A stretch of DNA of 64,000 nt from Rosa chinensis (taxonomy: Eukaryota > Streptophyta > Magnoliopsida > Rosales > Rosaceae). Positions 26,720-38,807 of the stretch are shown piece after piece. The translations under genes and the position numbers were made by a program. The DNA is taken from the NCBI RefSeq assembly GCF_002994745.2, contig NC_037089.1, positions 3,512,001-3,576,000 of the forward strand, given 5' to 3'. The number at the start of each line of letters is the position of its first letter. Within the stretch, counting starts at the first letter, position 1. The notes under the pieces are model-generated. The model made no database searches. It worked only from the letters and a program-made list of their open reading frames with translations, and had not been told where the DNA came from.

Positions 26720-29142
26720 TGGATATAAATGATGCTAAACTTATTGTCCAATTACCCTCTAAGCATCCGGTTAAGACTATTAAGACCTAAACGTCTTTGA
26801 TTTTATTAATTTCAACTGGTTTAGTCTAGAACTAACTACCTAAGATAAATCTTATTACCGGTTGAGTCTTAATTCATTTTTCTTAGATGCATAAGATTAG
26901 AGTTAAGATAACCAAGCAACCAAACCAATCCTAGTTCTATGTGATTTTAACTTATTACCCTCACATAATCACATGCACACATGGTGTGCTTTCATGCTTC
27001 TTTTTGCCTAAAAATAATCAATCTCTTAAATAAAACTTCATGTCATGACCAACACATTAACTCAAATTGATTAGGTCTAAGTAAATGCATTCAACTATGA
27101 ATTTAGCATGTGAGGATGACAACATGAATTCCATCAAATCATAAAGAAAATATCAATTACAAGCAAGTTTGGCTATGGCTTTCAACCATAGCCCAAACAA
27201 GTTCGCTACTTACTCATAACTAGATAAACAAACTTCAACATTCTAACATACATCAAGTGAATAAAGAGTAAAGAAGTAGAGAGAATAAAAATCTAGATGG
27301 GTCGGAAGTGGTGATGGAGATGGGTCTCCAAGATCATGATGTGGTTGTCAAGCTCTTCATGTTGTGAGAACGGTGAAATCTAGAGTAGCTAGTGATGTTG
27401 TGTGATTGTAGACTTGATGTGAATTGACTTGGTTTATATACTCTCGCAAGCGTATGAATCGTGTCAAGATAGGGAAATATTATGCCCAAAGTTATTGTAC
27501 CACAGAGATTAGCGGCTAACCCACAATCCTTGGATAGTCGGAACTAGAGTTACTAAGCAAATAAAGGAAAAAAGAAAATAAATAAAAATGCTATTCTAAG
27601 GCACCAAACCTTAGCAATGCTCATTTGACCAAAGCCTAATCAAAACTAAGAGCCTAGTGGTGGATATAAATAAATGAGTTGAAAATTGTAGGAAGTTTTG
27701 AATTGTGAATTAACTAAACTAAACGCAACCGAAAAGTAAACTAAACAACTAATTAATGAACTAGAAAATTAATGGGAACATGGGAGTGTTGGATGATTCA
27801 CACTAACTATCTTGCAAACATCGATGCCAATTTCACAAATGCATGAATTTCCTATATGTGTCGAGTCCCGTATCTAGTACCGGTTAAGGCTACTAAACCA
27901 ATTATCCTTTCGATGTATTGACTATGCTGGTTAAGGCCACAATCAACTCTCTAATTTGGGCATTACGCCGGTTAAGGCTACAATATCCAAAATTAGAGGC
28001 TTAGAGAGCAAGATAATAGAGACCCAAGCAAGCTTAGCTACAATTAAGCTAGCTAATGGTCACCACACTTAAATCCTAGATGCCACAAGACTAATTAATA
28101 AGTTGTTAATTTATCAATCTGTTCATCACAATTGCCCACAACATAATTTCAAAGGTTAACAAAGCCTAGAAACATGCTTCTAAGGACCAATAACTTCGGA
28201 TTTAAAGCATACACAATGGAAATTGCATTTATTAAAAGTAAAGCATCAATATTTATACAAGATGAGTTAGGGCTTAACAATCCTAACTCCCAAAATTGAA
28301 CTACTCACTATCCATAGTCAAATACATCATCAATAGCAAATAAAATTATGGAATAGATAATAAGGAAGAGAGGGGAGAGTTAGCTTGGCTCACTTCTAGC
28401 GATAAGCTAGTATGAACCAAGTAATTTCTTCACCCAACTACCCAAAATAGAAGTGTGGTGCTCTTGATGATGATTCTTTGAAGATTGAGTGAGAAATCCT
28501 CCAAATACCCACAAGAAAAGTAAAGAAAATAAGAGCAATGGAAGGGGAGGAGTGGAAGGGCAGCAGCCCTCCCAAGGCTGTTGTGCAGCGCTGCTCTATG
28601 GTGATAGGAAGAGAGCTATAAATATAGGCTGGTGGCTGTGTTGGTTTCATGAGTGAGGAAGGATAAGGGACTCATGGCAAGGCTGCAATGGTTGAGGGGT
28701 GGAGGTGACGTCAGAAAATGAAAGAGGTTTTGGCAGCAAAAGAAAGAAAGAAGCGTTGCTCCCTCTTGCATGATTAAATCATATATAGTGATTAATTGTA
28801 CAGCTGCCATGTGTCACCTCCTGAGTGGCTGAGTTCAATTAAACAAATAATTGCTTGATTGCAACACGCCTCTGCACGTGATGTTGCTTCTGATGATTAA
28901 ACCTCTATTAATTAATCATTATCCAATGATTAATGAAAAGAATAATTAATTAAGAGAAATTCTTCTTTTCTTCATTTCTTCATTATTTGCTCTGATTTCG
29001 CGCCAATTTCTTTTGATATCCGTGACTCCGCTTATTTTCTACAAAATAAACAAAAATAAATTAATTACATAATAATTACTTTGGAGATTAGCTTAATTAT
29101 AGTGTTTAGAACGTATTTACGCACATAAAAATGCGTGTAATC
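26720..29142. repeat. Unclassified dispersed repeat, probably retroelement remains
   Basis: There is no gene here. The stretch has features I associate with non-coding parts of plant LTR elements: a CTCTCGCAAGCGTATGAATC segment followed by AGTTATTGTACCACAGAG near 27440-27510, several CCGGTTAAG motifs (about 26767, 27880-27975), and a hairpin-like end TTTACGCACATAAAAATGCG before GTAATCA at about 29142. I could not find matching ends or a target duplication, so limits and class are open. Confidence 0.4.
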
Positions 29143-29259
29143 AGGAATGTGAGTTATGGTGGTGATGGAGTTTGGTGTTTGAATTTTTGAGAGGTGGAGT
29201 TGTAGAGAGAATATGGAGCTCAAGTGAAGTGAGAATGGATGAGTGGTTGAAGAGGTGAT

Positions 29260-31592
29260 TGTAATGCCCCGTACCTACTAATTACTTTTTACCGTGGTTG
29301 ACCGAGGAGTGACTTTTCTTTAGTCCGGTAAATTAGGAAATTTATTTGAGATTGTCGTAGAATACGAAAAATCGAGTTCGTGGACACGAAGTTTGTTTCG
29401 ATGGGAGTTTTTACGGGAAGTTGTGATTTAAGAGTTTAAGGTATTTTTCCTTTAAAATTATTAGTTTTGTTTTTTTTTTTAAAAAAAGAGGAAATAGAAT
29501 AATTAAAAGGAGAGAGAGAGAGAGTGAATCGGGAGAACCCGATATCAAACCCCCCTCCCCCGTTTTCTTCTCTTCTTTCCGTCTCTGCGCACCATAACCA
29601 ATTTCCGGCCGATTTCCCCACCTCCGGACGTCGTTGAGCTCGCCTCCGACCACCACAGCCTCCTCTCCTCATCCTCTGTCACCTCAGGTAAGAGTTTTTC
29701 GTTGGGTAACCTTGTTTGGGGCTATTTCGGGTGGATTGCCGATCGGGGGTTTGGGGAATTTCCGACTGGGTCTTCGATTTCCGGCTGTTTCGGCCGGAAA
29801 TCTTCATGGTTTTGGTTTCCTGTGAAGTGCTAGATATGTTTTCAACCTCATTTTAGCTTGTGGAAGTGAGATTGATGTTGAAGTGTGGTGATGAACAGTA
29901 AACACCGAATTTTCAGATTTTTGGGTTGAATTTTCGACCCTTTCTGCCTAGTTTCAGCTACTGTTGCAGGTTTAGAATTGGTTGGGTGTGTTGTGGTATT
30001 GATTTTAATCTCTGAGTTTTGTGTTAAATTTGAAATTGTTGGATATTGAGGTTTTGTTGGATTTGGATTGTTGAACATGGTGGTTGGATTTGTCATGTTG
30101 GTAGTGTTGGGTGAATTCTCTTGTTAAAGGACTATTGTGAATTATTTGTTAGGTAGTAGAGTGAATTTGAGAAGGTGGAGTTGGAATCGTGAATTAGAAA
30201 AAGGGAAAAATTAAGAATGATTGTGGAAATTTTTGGAAGGATTTATATTATCGATTGGTGGTAATTTGTGATGAAGGAGGTGAGATTAAATTGATTAAGT
30301 TATCGAACGGCCCTTGTGAAGATTTAGATTGAGTGAAGTCTTTGAATGATTGAGAAATCGAATTAAAAATCGGTTGAGTAGTATGAGTTAGAGGACTTTG
30401 AGATTGTAAGGAATTATAGAATTTAATTCCGAATTGAAGAGTGGGGGTTGTATAATAATTTGTGAATAACGGATGCTTATTCCGAGGGGAATGAGTTGTT
30501 TTGATAGTATTTCATTATATGGTTAATTATATCCTATTCTATTGTGACAGGACGTACTGAGCCCCCGAGCGAGGAGGACACAGGCAGGCAGCAGGGTTAG
30601 CTGCGGGACTCACTTGTGAGTGGACTTTCATTTTTTTTAAAATAATGCATGCAGCATGGAAATAAGTTTTCAGTTGATTTATTATTTTGAGAAAATGTGA
30701 TTTGTGGAAAATAAAGGATTTAAAAAGGAAACAGTTGACAAGGAGGCCAGTTTTGGTGCATGCGTATCTTACCTAGTTGGCAGTCCCTTCTAGGTAATAG
30801 TCTGGTCGGCAGTCCCGTCCAGACTACAGCTCGGTTGGCAGTCCCATCCGATGCGTCATCTGGTTGGCAGTCCCTTCCAGATGACTTGAGGTAGCTAGTC
30901 GGCAGTCCTGTCTACTACCTGTGGCTAGTTGGCAGTCCCTTCCGATGCGTCATCGGGTGGCAGTCCCTCCCCGATGGCATGAGATGCCTAGGAAGCAGTC
31001 CTTCCTAGTCATCAAATGAGTTTCTTGGAAAAGGATTGAGTTGGAACTTCGTTGGGTTTAGCTGCATGATGGTTTTGTTAAAAAGAGAAATGGGAAAGCA
31101 TACCATAAATTGTTTTGATTCTAGTTTCGGTTTTGTTCACTCACTCTAATGGATTTTATATGTTTTCCCCTGGGCCCTTCGTTTTCAAATGCCCAGATTT
31201 TAGATTAGCAGAGAGTGCGTCCAGGCTGAAGGACTTGGAAATCAGCGCTTCCGTTTTTGTCCGTAGGTTATTACTTAACCTACCTTGTATGATATCGGCT
31301 TAGTTTAGTGTTACTCTGATAAACCTTTTCTTTTAAGTTTGATGGATGTTGTAGCTTACGGAGGATTATGTTGGGATTTGAACTTTCCGGATGTAATATA
31401 TGTGCTTGGATTGTAATTTTGATATAATAGGTTGAGTAGAAGTTATAGTTGAAAGCATGTCCAGGTTTGTGAATTTTGGGTAGCCTATATTTAGGGGAGG
31501 TTCTGTCGAATTTTCGGTAGGATTTCGCTTAATGTGGGCCCCGCAGGCTCCGATCCAGGTAATTGGGGTGATTCCTGGGTCGGGTCCTGTTA
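29260..31592 (+). mobile_element. Large solo LTR, 2333 bp, TSD GTGAT
   Basis: The element opens TGTAATGCCCCGTACC and closes GGGTCGGGTCCTGTTA, close to the usual ...CTGTCA end. GTGAT is duplicated at 29255-29259 and 31593-31597. A TGTAATGCCCCG-type start and GTCGGGTCCTGT-type end are familiar from plant Ty3/Gypsy LTRs. No primer-binding site, gag-pol or second LTR follows, so it is a solo LTR. It contains the hairpin array at 30771-31013. Confidence 0.75.
30771..31013 (+). repeat. Array of eight constant-loop, variable-stem units inside the LTR
   Basis: The loop GGCAGTCCC (one unit AGCAGTCCT) recurs eight times at roughly 30-bp steps (30779, 30808, 30837, 30866, 30901, 30931, 30959, 30994). 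It is flanked by inverted stems that differ between units: ACCTAG/CTAGGT (30771-30795), AGTCTGG/CCAGACT (30799-30825), TCGG/CCGA (30831-30851), GTCATCTGG/CCAGATGAC (30855-30885), AGGTAGcTAG/CTACTACCT (30889-30920), CATCGGG/CCCGATG (30951-30976), GATGcCTAGG/CCTAGtCATC (30983-31013). The sixth unit, at 30931, has no stem. Confidence 0.85.
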
Positions 31593-31597
31593 GTGAT

Positions 31598-32400
31598 GAA
31601 GATAGGCATCTATAGTTTTAAAAATCAGCTATATTGAGGATCAACATGGAAGAGCATTTCTTACACCGTGTCCTAAAAATGGGCTAAAGTGCATGCAAGG
31701 GTCCAAAATAACAAAGTGTGGGGAGATATTTGAATGTCCAATGATCGAGAATTCCCATCACCATGGTCCTCCTTGGCTGGACTAGGAATCCTCCATGAGT
31801 GGGACTCGTTGAAAAAGTTCACCTCCTCGCCGGAATCCGCTTAGCATTTTTCTCGCTCAAATCCCATACATTCTCATCTTAACTTTGATTCTTCCACTTT
31901 CAAGCCATAGATTGGGCGTTTTCTTCTCTTTGCATTGTTTCCTACATATAAAAGGAAATGCATTAAATATGGTAGAATAGTATAGAAGACAAATCAATTT
32001 CCATAGTTTTGGAACACAATTACATAAGTAAATTGTAACTCAACAATGAGTTTGACTCCACTTTTTCTTTTTCTTTTTTGGTCCGAACTTAAAAAAAAAA
32101 ATAGAAAATTACACAGTAGCACAAGACCAATGATATAAACTCAAAAAATCCACCTTCAATTATATTTATACAAATAAGGACACGAGCTCAGCCCCAAAAA
32201 TCAAATGATGCACGGTTGACTCCAAATTTTAATAGAAAAATGACCAAAATGCTCAGTTTTCATCAAACTTTACGCGCATTGCCACTGACCCAATACCCAA
32301 CACCCCAAAATGAAAGGCCCAAAACAGAAACCCCAAATCTAAATTTGCAAACAAGCAGTAGCAGCTAGGCCTTACCGCCCAAACCCTCTCAAAGTCTCTC
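31598..32400. other. Spacer, repeat-like, no gene
   Basis: No ORF of substance. The sequence near 31700-31960 looks like a fragment of a dispersed repeat, but I cannot place it. The part from 32340 may be the leader of the possible small gene that follows. Confidence 0.4.
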
Positions 32401-32431
32401 TCTCTCTCTCTAACACTTGCTCAACTCGAAT

Positions 32432-33030
32432 ATGGCTTCAATGGAGGTTGATAAGGTAATCCCTTACTCTTCTTTTGCGACCTTCGTTTTGGTTTCTAGA
32501 AATTGCAAGAGGAACATGTCAGCATGAGGTGGTTATCAAGAATTTGATTAGCATGAGGTGGTTTATGCTCTCAAAAGGCAGGGCCGAACCCTTTATGGTT
32601 TCGGTAGTTAGATTTGGATGTGTAGGATCAATCTCTTTAGTTGGTTTGCTTGTCAAATTGTTGTGCTTTAATGAATGCATGCAAATTGAATGTGTAGGAT
32701 TAATCTATGTCTTTTCTTGCTCTTTAGCAATTTCTTGGGTATGGTAGTTTTGGTGGATTAGGAACTCATGCACATCAGGTGTTTGATGAAAATTCTCAAT
32801 GAGGTTATTGTTATACAAAACCCTTTTGTTTTGACATGTTGATTACTATTACTAATTGCTACTGGTTTGGTAATCTTGATGTGGGAATAATGAGATTTTC
32901 TATGTTTTTAATTTCATTCATGGATTGACAGATCTAATTGTTACTACTCCTGCTACTGCAAATGAAGTTGCTACTGAACCAAGGACACGTTCAGCAATAA
33001 AGAAAAAGAAGAAATTTGACGAAGAGCTCT
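32432..33030 (+). other. Possible remnant of a small two-exon gene
   Basis: A CT-rich leader is followed by ATG at 32432 (MASMEVDK) and a GTAATC donor. After an intron, an acceptor TTGACAG near 32930 leads to a short lysine-rich frame (RSAIKKKKKFDEEL) and TGA at about 33030. The two pieces do not join in phase with these sites. It may be a decayed gene or chance. Confidence 0.2.
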
Positions 33031-33950
33031 GAAATTCTCTCTCTTAGCAATGTGTAACAGAAAGGGATTTTTTTTTCTTTGAGAAGTAACGTAAAAGGAT
33101 TAGAAGTAGTTACAGGTAAAAAAAGTAAATTAATTCATGACATGTGGCAAGTGAAGAACAGATTGTCCTTAATTATTTGTAAAATTTAATATTTATATGT
33201 TTAATTCAATCTTTAAATGATGTATTATTAAATCATCTTTTGTCAATAATTTATATATAATTTGTTAAAAAACTAATTTCCATCAGTGTGCCCAACTATC
33301 TCGTATAATCCATCAGCCAAACACATTTCAGTGATTCCACACCTCCACAAGCAACAAATACATGCGTGCACCATGCCAGTCTTGTTTAACTAATTCGTTT
33401 GGTTTCTTCTTCGATCTTTTTCCCTTGAGGCAATAGCAAGAAATGCTTGCTGGCTATGGAGTATCATGCAAAACTGAATCGAATCCGTCGGTCCTTTTTA
33501 TCATCATCCCCAAACAAAGATAAGCAAAACGACAGTAGAAAGATGACATATTTAGTTAATTAGCAATGTTGTTTCAACAACAGCTTTCAAAATCGTGATG
33601 CTGGCGTCTTTTGCTTCCAAGCAACACATTAATATGTATATCACAGAGAAATTTCAACTTTTATTAAAGCAAGAAGTCAATGATCCAACAAGGGATGCTA
33701 TACATTTACATACATATCTATATATACATACACGTATATGAGAGGAAACGTACGTACGTATTAATCCAAGACTACACGCATCTTCTACGCTAACATAAAC
33801 TAGCTTTGCATGTGTTTATAATCGGTTATACATGATGAATGATTGAATAGTACGCAAGATAGATAAGACAGATCGAGTTGGAGTTGTTGCATGCCAACTT
33901 ACTTTAGGGTTTCTCATTATTCTTCCCGGGTAGCCATATGCATGCTGCTT

Positions 33951-33982
<32 letters not shown>

Positions 33983-33985
<3 letters not shown>

Positions 33986-34377
33986 TCTGATCCAGAGCGG
34001 AGCTCCGCTTTGGAATTAACGTGTGAAGTTCGAGTTTTGGGTCACTTTTCGGTCGCATATCCACATCTCGACCGTTCAGTTTTTAAGTACTAGTGTATAG
34101 ATCATCTCTGCAAATTTTCAACCAAATTGATGATCGTTAAGGTATCTAACTTGCTTAAACCAATGGACGGATTGAATCTGTCAACCTGAACCGTACTAGC
34201 TTTAAGGCAGTTATCAATGCCTTAACGATCATCATTTTGGCTGAAAATTTGCAGAGACGATCTATACACTAGTACCTAAAAACTGAACGGTCGAGATGTG
34301 GATATGCGACCGAAAAGTGACCCAAAACTCGAACTTCACACGTTAATTTTCAAAGCGGAGCTCCGCTCTGGATAAGA

Positions 34378-34380
<3 letters not shown>
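33983..34380. mobile_element. Foldback element, 160-bp arms, set between TA tracts
   Basis: The left arm (33983-34142) and right arm (34220-34380) are near-perfect inverted repeats, beginning AGATCT(G/T)ATCCAGAGCGG on each end, with a 77-bp loop. The element lies between (TA)n at 33953-33982 and (AT)n at 34381-34428. There is no coding capacity. It resembles Micron-type MITEs that insert in TA microsatellites, but the superfamily is unproven. Confidence 0.8.
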
Positions 34381-34428
<48 letters not shown>

Positions 34429-34431
<3 letters not shown>

Positions 34432-36480
34432 CAAAATGAAGCTAGCCAACTAACATTATAAAGTTGCTTTACAAAATAACGTGATTATGAAGTAACATCT
34501 TATATATGCATATCATATACAAATGTACCTTCGTTTCATGTCATCGAAAACAATATGAATAATTGATCACATAAGACACTACTTTGCACCAGAATCATAT
34601 CTCATTTTGAAATACTAATCTAATCCAAACTTTAATATAAGAAGTGTGGCCATTTTCATGGTGGCTATCCTAATATCTTACATATATATTGCCCAAGAAG
34701 ATGTGGTTCGATTCTGGCGATAGGGATTGGGAAAAGGACTTTATTTGTTATCCATGATAAAGATGACAACTAGAGACTTAATTTGATGAGATAGATAATT
34801 AGGCAAACATCGATCACATTAGTTTAATTCTCTCTCTCTCTCTCTCTCTCTCGTTTTTTATTGCAATGTGCGTGTTGACATGTTCAGAATTCACGAGTCA
34901 AAATCACTAATCATATACACATCTTGCTAGGGCTGGCCATTTACTACAATTCAAAGTATGACAATTTGACCATGGTTCTATATTTAGGAGATTAGGAGGT
35001 CTTGCTAAACTGGTCTTCAGAATACAAAAACTCACGTGTCCAAACAAATATTTTCCACCCTTGACAAAGAATTCCAATATATTAGGAAACTATATTATGT
35101 AATTCCCAACTTTTAGAAGCAAAATTAATTTGAAAAGTTTGAAATGAATTTGATGAATAAGGACCAAAAGCAACTCATGCATTTGTGACCTTGAAGAGTG
35201 AGTCTGGTCAAAAAATGAGTTGACACTGTTTATGGCTGAATATTTAGAAGGATAATCAAGTATTTTAACAAGAGAATTAAATTTTGAAATCGATAATGTT
35301 ATTATAAGTACTTTTATACCATTTCAAAGTTCTTCTCATAAATATTAAGATCTATAGAAATGTATTTACATCATATGTATATTGAATCTCAGAGGAAAAG
35401 ACGGTAAAAGATGTCAGAATTTTTAATATGTATGAATCATGATATTAAGTAACAATTTTTTTTCACTAAGATATCTTTTCTAAGAGAAATTATCGACAAT
35501 AATCATCTAATGGAGTATTTTATGTTTGAATATTGACATTGAGATTGAAGAGCGAAGGAAATACAGCAATGTCTAGTATATAGATGTTAGGGCTAACAGT
35601 TGGGCTGTAAGACTTGTGCTTAGAATTCTATTTCTTTTTTTTTTTCTTTTTTTTTATAAAGTAAAACTAACCCCAACAATATGGTTCACTCATTTAAAAC
35701 TTTGAATATATTTCATTTGAAAGAAAGGGAAACATGCATGACCAACTTATTACACTACCTTATCATCTTCTTTTAAGTAGGGTAACAGATCGTTCTGGCT
35801 CCACCTCCCCCAAGCATGAACCTTTTTTATGAAAATATTTCAAACAATTGTACCGTCTTTTTTTCTGGTTTTTGGTGAATACCATGACTCCATGAGATAT
35901 ATACAATCGAACCTCGAACCTCAAACCTCAAACTACTTATAGATTACTCATTATTAATCCACATCTCAACTTGCCATACAAGACAAGGCAATTGCACAAC
36001 AGAACACAATCCAATTCCAATTAGCTCGTGTATATGTAAAGAACTAAATATATACAAAAAAGAGAAAGAAAAATTGGGCTGTGAAAGTTGATAACTCAGC
36101 TTAAAGAATTTACATTATTTACTTTGACTTGCATTATCTTTAGTAAATGGTAAGAGAATAGTTCGCTTTGTGCTTAACATTTTTTACTTGCATTATCAAG
36201 ATGAAAAACCACAAACTAAATAATCGAAACTACTAAAGCAATATTTTATTTTTTGTAGGAAAAAAAAATTAGAGAAGAAAGTGGGTATATGCCATAGTGC
36301 ACACCCATAATTTACCATAAGATGTTACAGTTAAGGCCCACCTCACCAAGCTATTCTTGGGTAGATGGCAACTTGGCATAGACACCATGCCATATTCGTT
36401 GCTTATTAAGCTAAATATTTGGACCTTTTAAATACTCACAAAATTAATAATTAATATCAAAAACCAAAAAACTAAAACAA
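34429..36480. other. Intergenic, no gene seen
   Basis: AT-rich. A CT microsatellite lies at about 34831-34852. No credible coding frames. Confidence 0.6.
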
Positions 36481-37369
36481 ACACAACAAGAAGAAGAAGA
36501 ATCATCATCACAGACTTTCAAACTTTTTTTCTGATAGCCAATCTCTCTCTGAATTGACATTAAGGTCAGTTAAACTCTCTGTTTTACGTTTCTTTTTATC
36601 TCTTTCTGCATTTACAATACATGATCAATATCTGTGCTTTCAATCTTTCCATCTTAATTATTCAGTTCAATTCTTCTTCTTCATGAAGATTACAAATTTG
36701 CAGAAAAGCTATGATTTTTCTTCTTGGGTCAATCTGTTTTCTCTGACCCAACTCCTTATTTGCTGAGAAAACGGTGCAAACAAGAATAAAAAAAATTGGG
36801 TCTTGGTTTGTTTTGCTTGTTTGGTAGATGAAATTGGGTCGATGAAACTAAAACATGGAGTTGTCTTAAGCTCAGTTGAGTGCTAATTTGAGTTTTTTGA
36901 GGTCATAATCAATGTGAAACTTAGGAATTGTAAGTATGGTGCTTTTTATCTTCTTGCATTTTGTCAGCAGCCAAGCAGAGCATATGTTTTGGCAGCTTGA
37001 TTTAGATTTTTGATCTTTTTATTTATTTCTCTGATTTTAGTAATGGAATGCTTCAAGTTTTTAGATTTTATATCCTTTTCTGTGGATAAAAATTGGAACT
37101 TTAAATGATTCCCAGCTAAGACATAGACGTGAGAGATCTTATTTGTTTGATAATATTCCCCAAAATGCGATGTTCCTTTTTATCGTTATATTAATCATTT
37201 GATCACCTTGGATCCTCTGTACTGTTCCTTGTGGGATTTTAAGACTATTATCATCTCATTTCAAAACTGAGAATCTTGTATTGTGACTTTTGCCTTGTGT
37301 CTTAAGTTTGTTCTCTTGTTCAGAAGCAGGTTTTGTGATCGAGAATTGGGGCGGTTGTATAATAGCATC

Positions 37370-38807
37370 ATGAGATTCAAAAAAGGGAGCAATGTGGAAG
37401 TCCTGAGGAAAAAGGAGGTGCCTTCAGGATCTTGGTGCTGTGCCAAGATCATCTGCCGTGACGGCCACAAGTATACTGTTAGATATGATGGAGTAGAGGC
37501 TGCTAATGATGAGACCGTTGTGGAGAGGGTACACAGAACTGCAATTAGGCCTTGCCCTCCTCCACTGGAAGTTACAGAGAATTGGGTTCCTGGTGATGTT
37601 GTTGAGGTATTCGACAATTTTTCATGGAAAATGGCAACTATTTCTGATGTTTTAGGGAGCAAGTACTTTTTGGTCAGGATAGTTGGATCCTGCCGGGAAT
37701 ATAAAGTTGGGAAACTGGAAGTTCGAGTCAGACAGTTCTGGCAAGATGACAAATGGGTTGTGGTTGGAAAGGTAATATCATCTGAATCTTTTGCAGTTTT
37801 AAGAGCAAAATTCTTTTGAGTGTTGAGGATCTTCTTGTGATATCTATGTTTCATCCAATATTTATTCTTTCTTTGAACTCCATATTTAGGTGTTTCACTT
37901 TGAATATTTGAAGTTGAAATTTAGTCTGTTATAACGGCTATATAATACAGCTTTCACAAGCTGTTATCTATGTTGCTTTCACGTGCTAATTTCTTCTTAA
38001 CTTTCTGGCACTCAGGGTTCAAGCCAATATGAGAATGGAAAACATGGTGCAATTTCAACTCTAAAGTACAGCCAAAAATCATGCCTTGAAGCTCAGAAAG
38101 TCAATTTCCAGAAATCCCACACTGCATCCTCTCAGAATCTGAAGAGAGGATCATCCTACTTGTATTCTCAAGATGAAGCGCATGGTGGAGGTACTGAGAA
38201 GTTTCGAGTAGTTGAGAAAGAATGCAGGTGTCACAGAGTCATTGCTAGCAACTTATCTAGATTTGCTGAACAGGTAGATGTTGCTTTGCCAAGTCAGATG
38301 CTGGGTGGAAAAGAAATACGTGCTTCTCTTAACAACGGAACAACTGTATTGTCTGTGGTTGATTTAGAAAAGAGGAACCCAAGTGGTAATGTTGGGTGTT
38401 TATTTGCTGTTAACTTAAAGTCGGAAGATGTCGATACTGTTACGTGCTCGGTAGGTAGTTGTAGCATCGGTAGCAATGATCCCTATAAGTCACCTCATCA
38501 TGTTTCTTCTGGATCTACTGGAGATTTTGAAGACCAGTTTTGTGATGCTCAATCTGTTTGTCAGTTGGGATATGAGGAAGGAAACTGTGTCCTTCCCACA
38601 AAGAAAGATTTGGCTGCTGAGATCCATAGGTTAGAGCTGCAAGCCTACCGTTGCACGATAGAGGCATTGCATGCATCAGGACCTTTAAGCTGGGAGCAAG
38701 AAGAATTGGTGACAAATCTTCGTCTTTCGCTTCATATATCAAATGATGAACATTTAATGGAGCTTAGAAACTTAATTTCTACAGATAACAACATTCAAAT
38801 TAGATGA
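37370..38807 (+). CDS. Agenet (Tudor-like) and ENT domain protein, 397 aa
   Basis: Agenet domains are Tudor-like folds that bind modified histones or other ligands; ENT is the helical domain first seen in EMSY. Exon 1 is 37370-37771 and exon 2 is 38016-38807, joined in phase 0. Two Agenet repeats fill exon 1: KKGSNVEVLRKKEVPSGSW to AIRPCPPP (about residues 1-62) and WVPGDVVEVFDNFSWKMA to VRVRQFWQDDKWVVVGK (about 68-134). The ENT domain is at the C-terminus (about 331-392: AAEIHRLELQAYRCTIEAL, then LSWEQEELVTNLR). The middle is low in recognisable motifs. Two Agenets then ENT is the reverse of EMSY-LIKE proteins and matches the group around Arabidopsis At4g32440, annotated as a Tudor-like RNA-binding protein. 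A 5' untranslated intron is likely (36565-37323), with a TTTTAAATA box near 36426. The gene looks intact. Confidence 0.85.

Noticed and set aside
27428..29142. Complete LTR or Helitron with defined ends
   Set aside because: Sequence style suggests a retroelement, but no matching target duplication or terminal structure could be confirmed.
30771..31013. CRISPR-like array of repeats and spacers
   Set aside because: A eukaryotic LTR context, with flanks that pair within each unit; no cas genes or leader.
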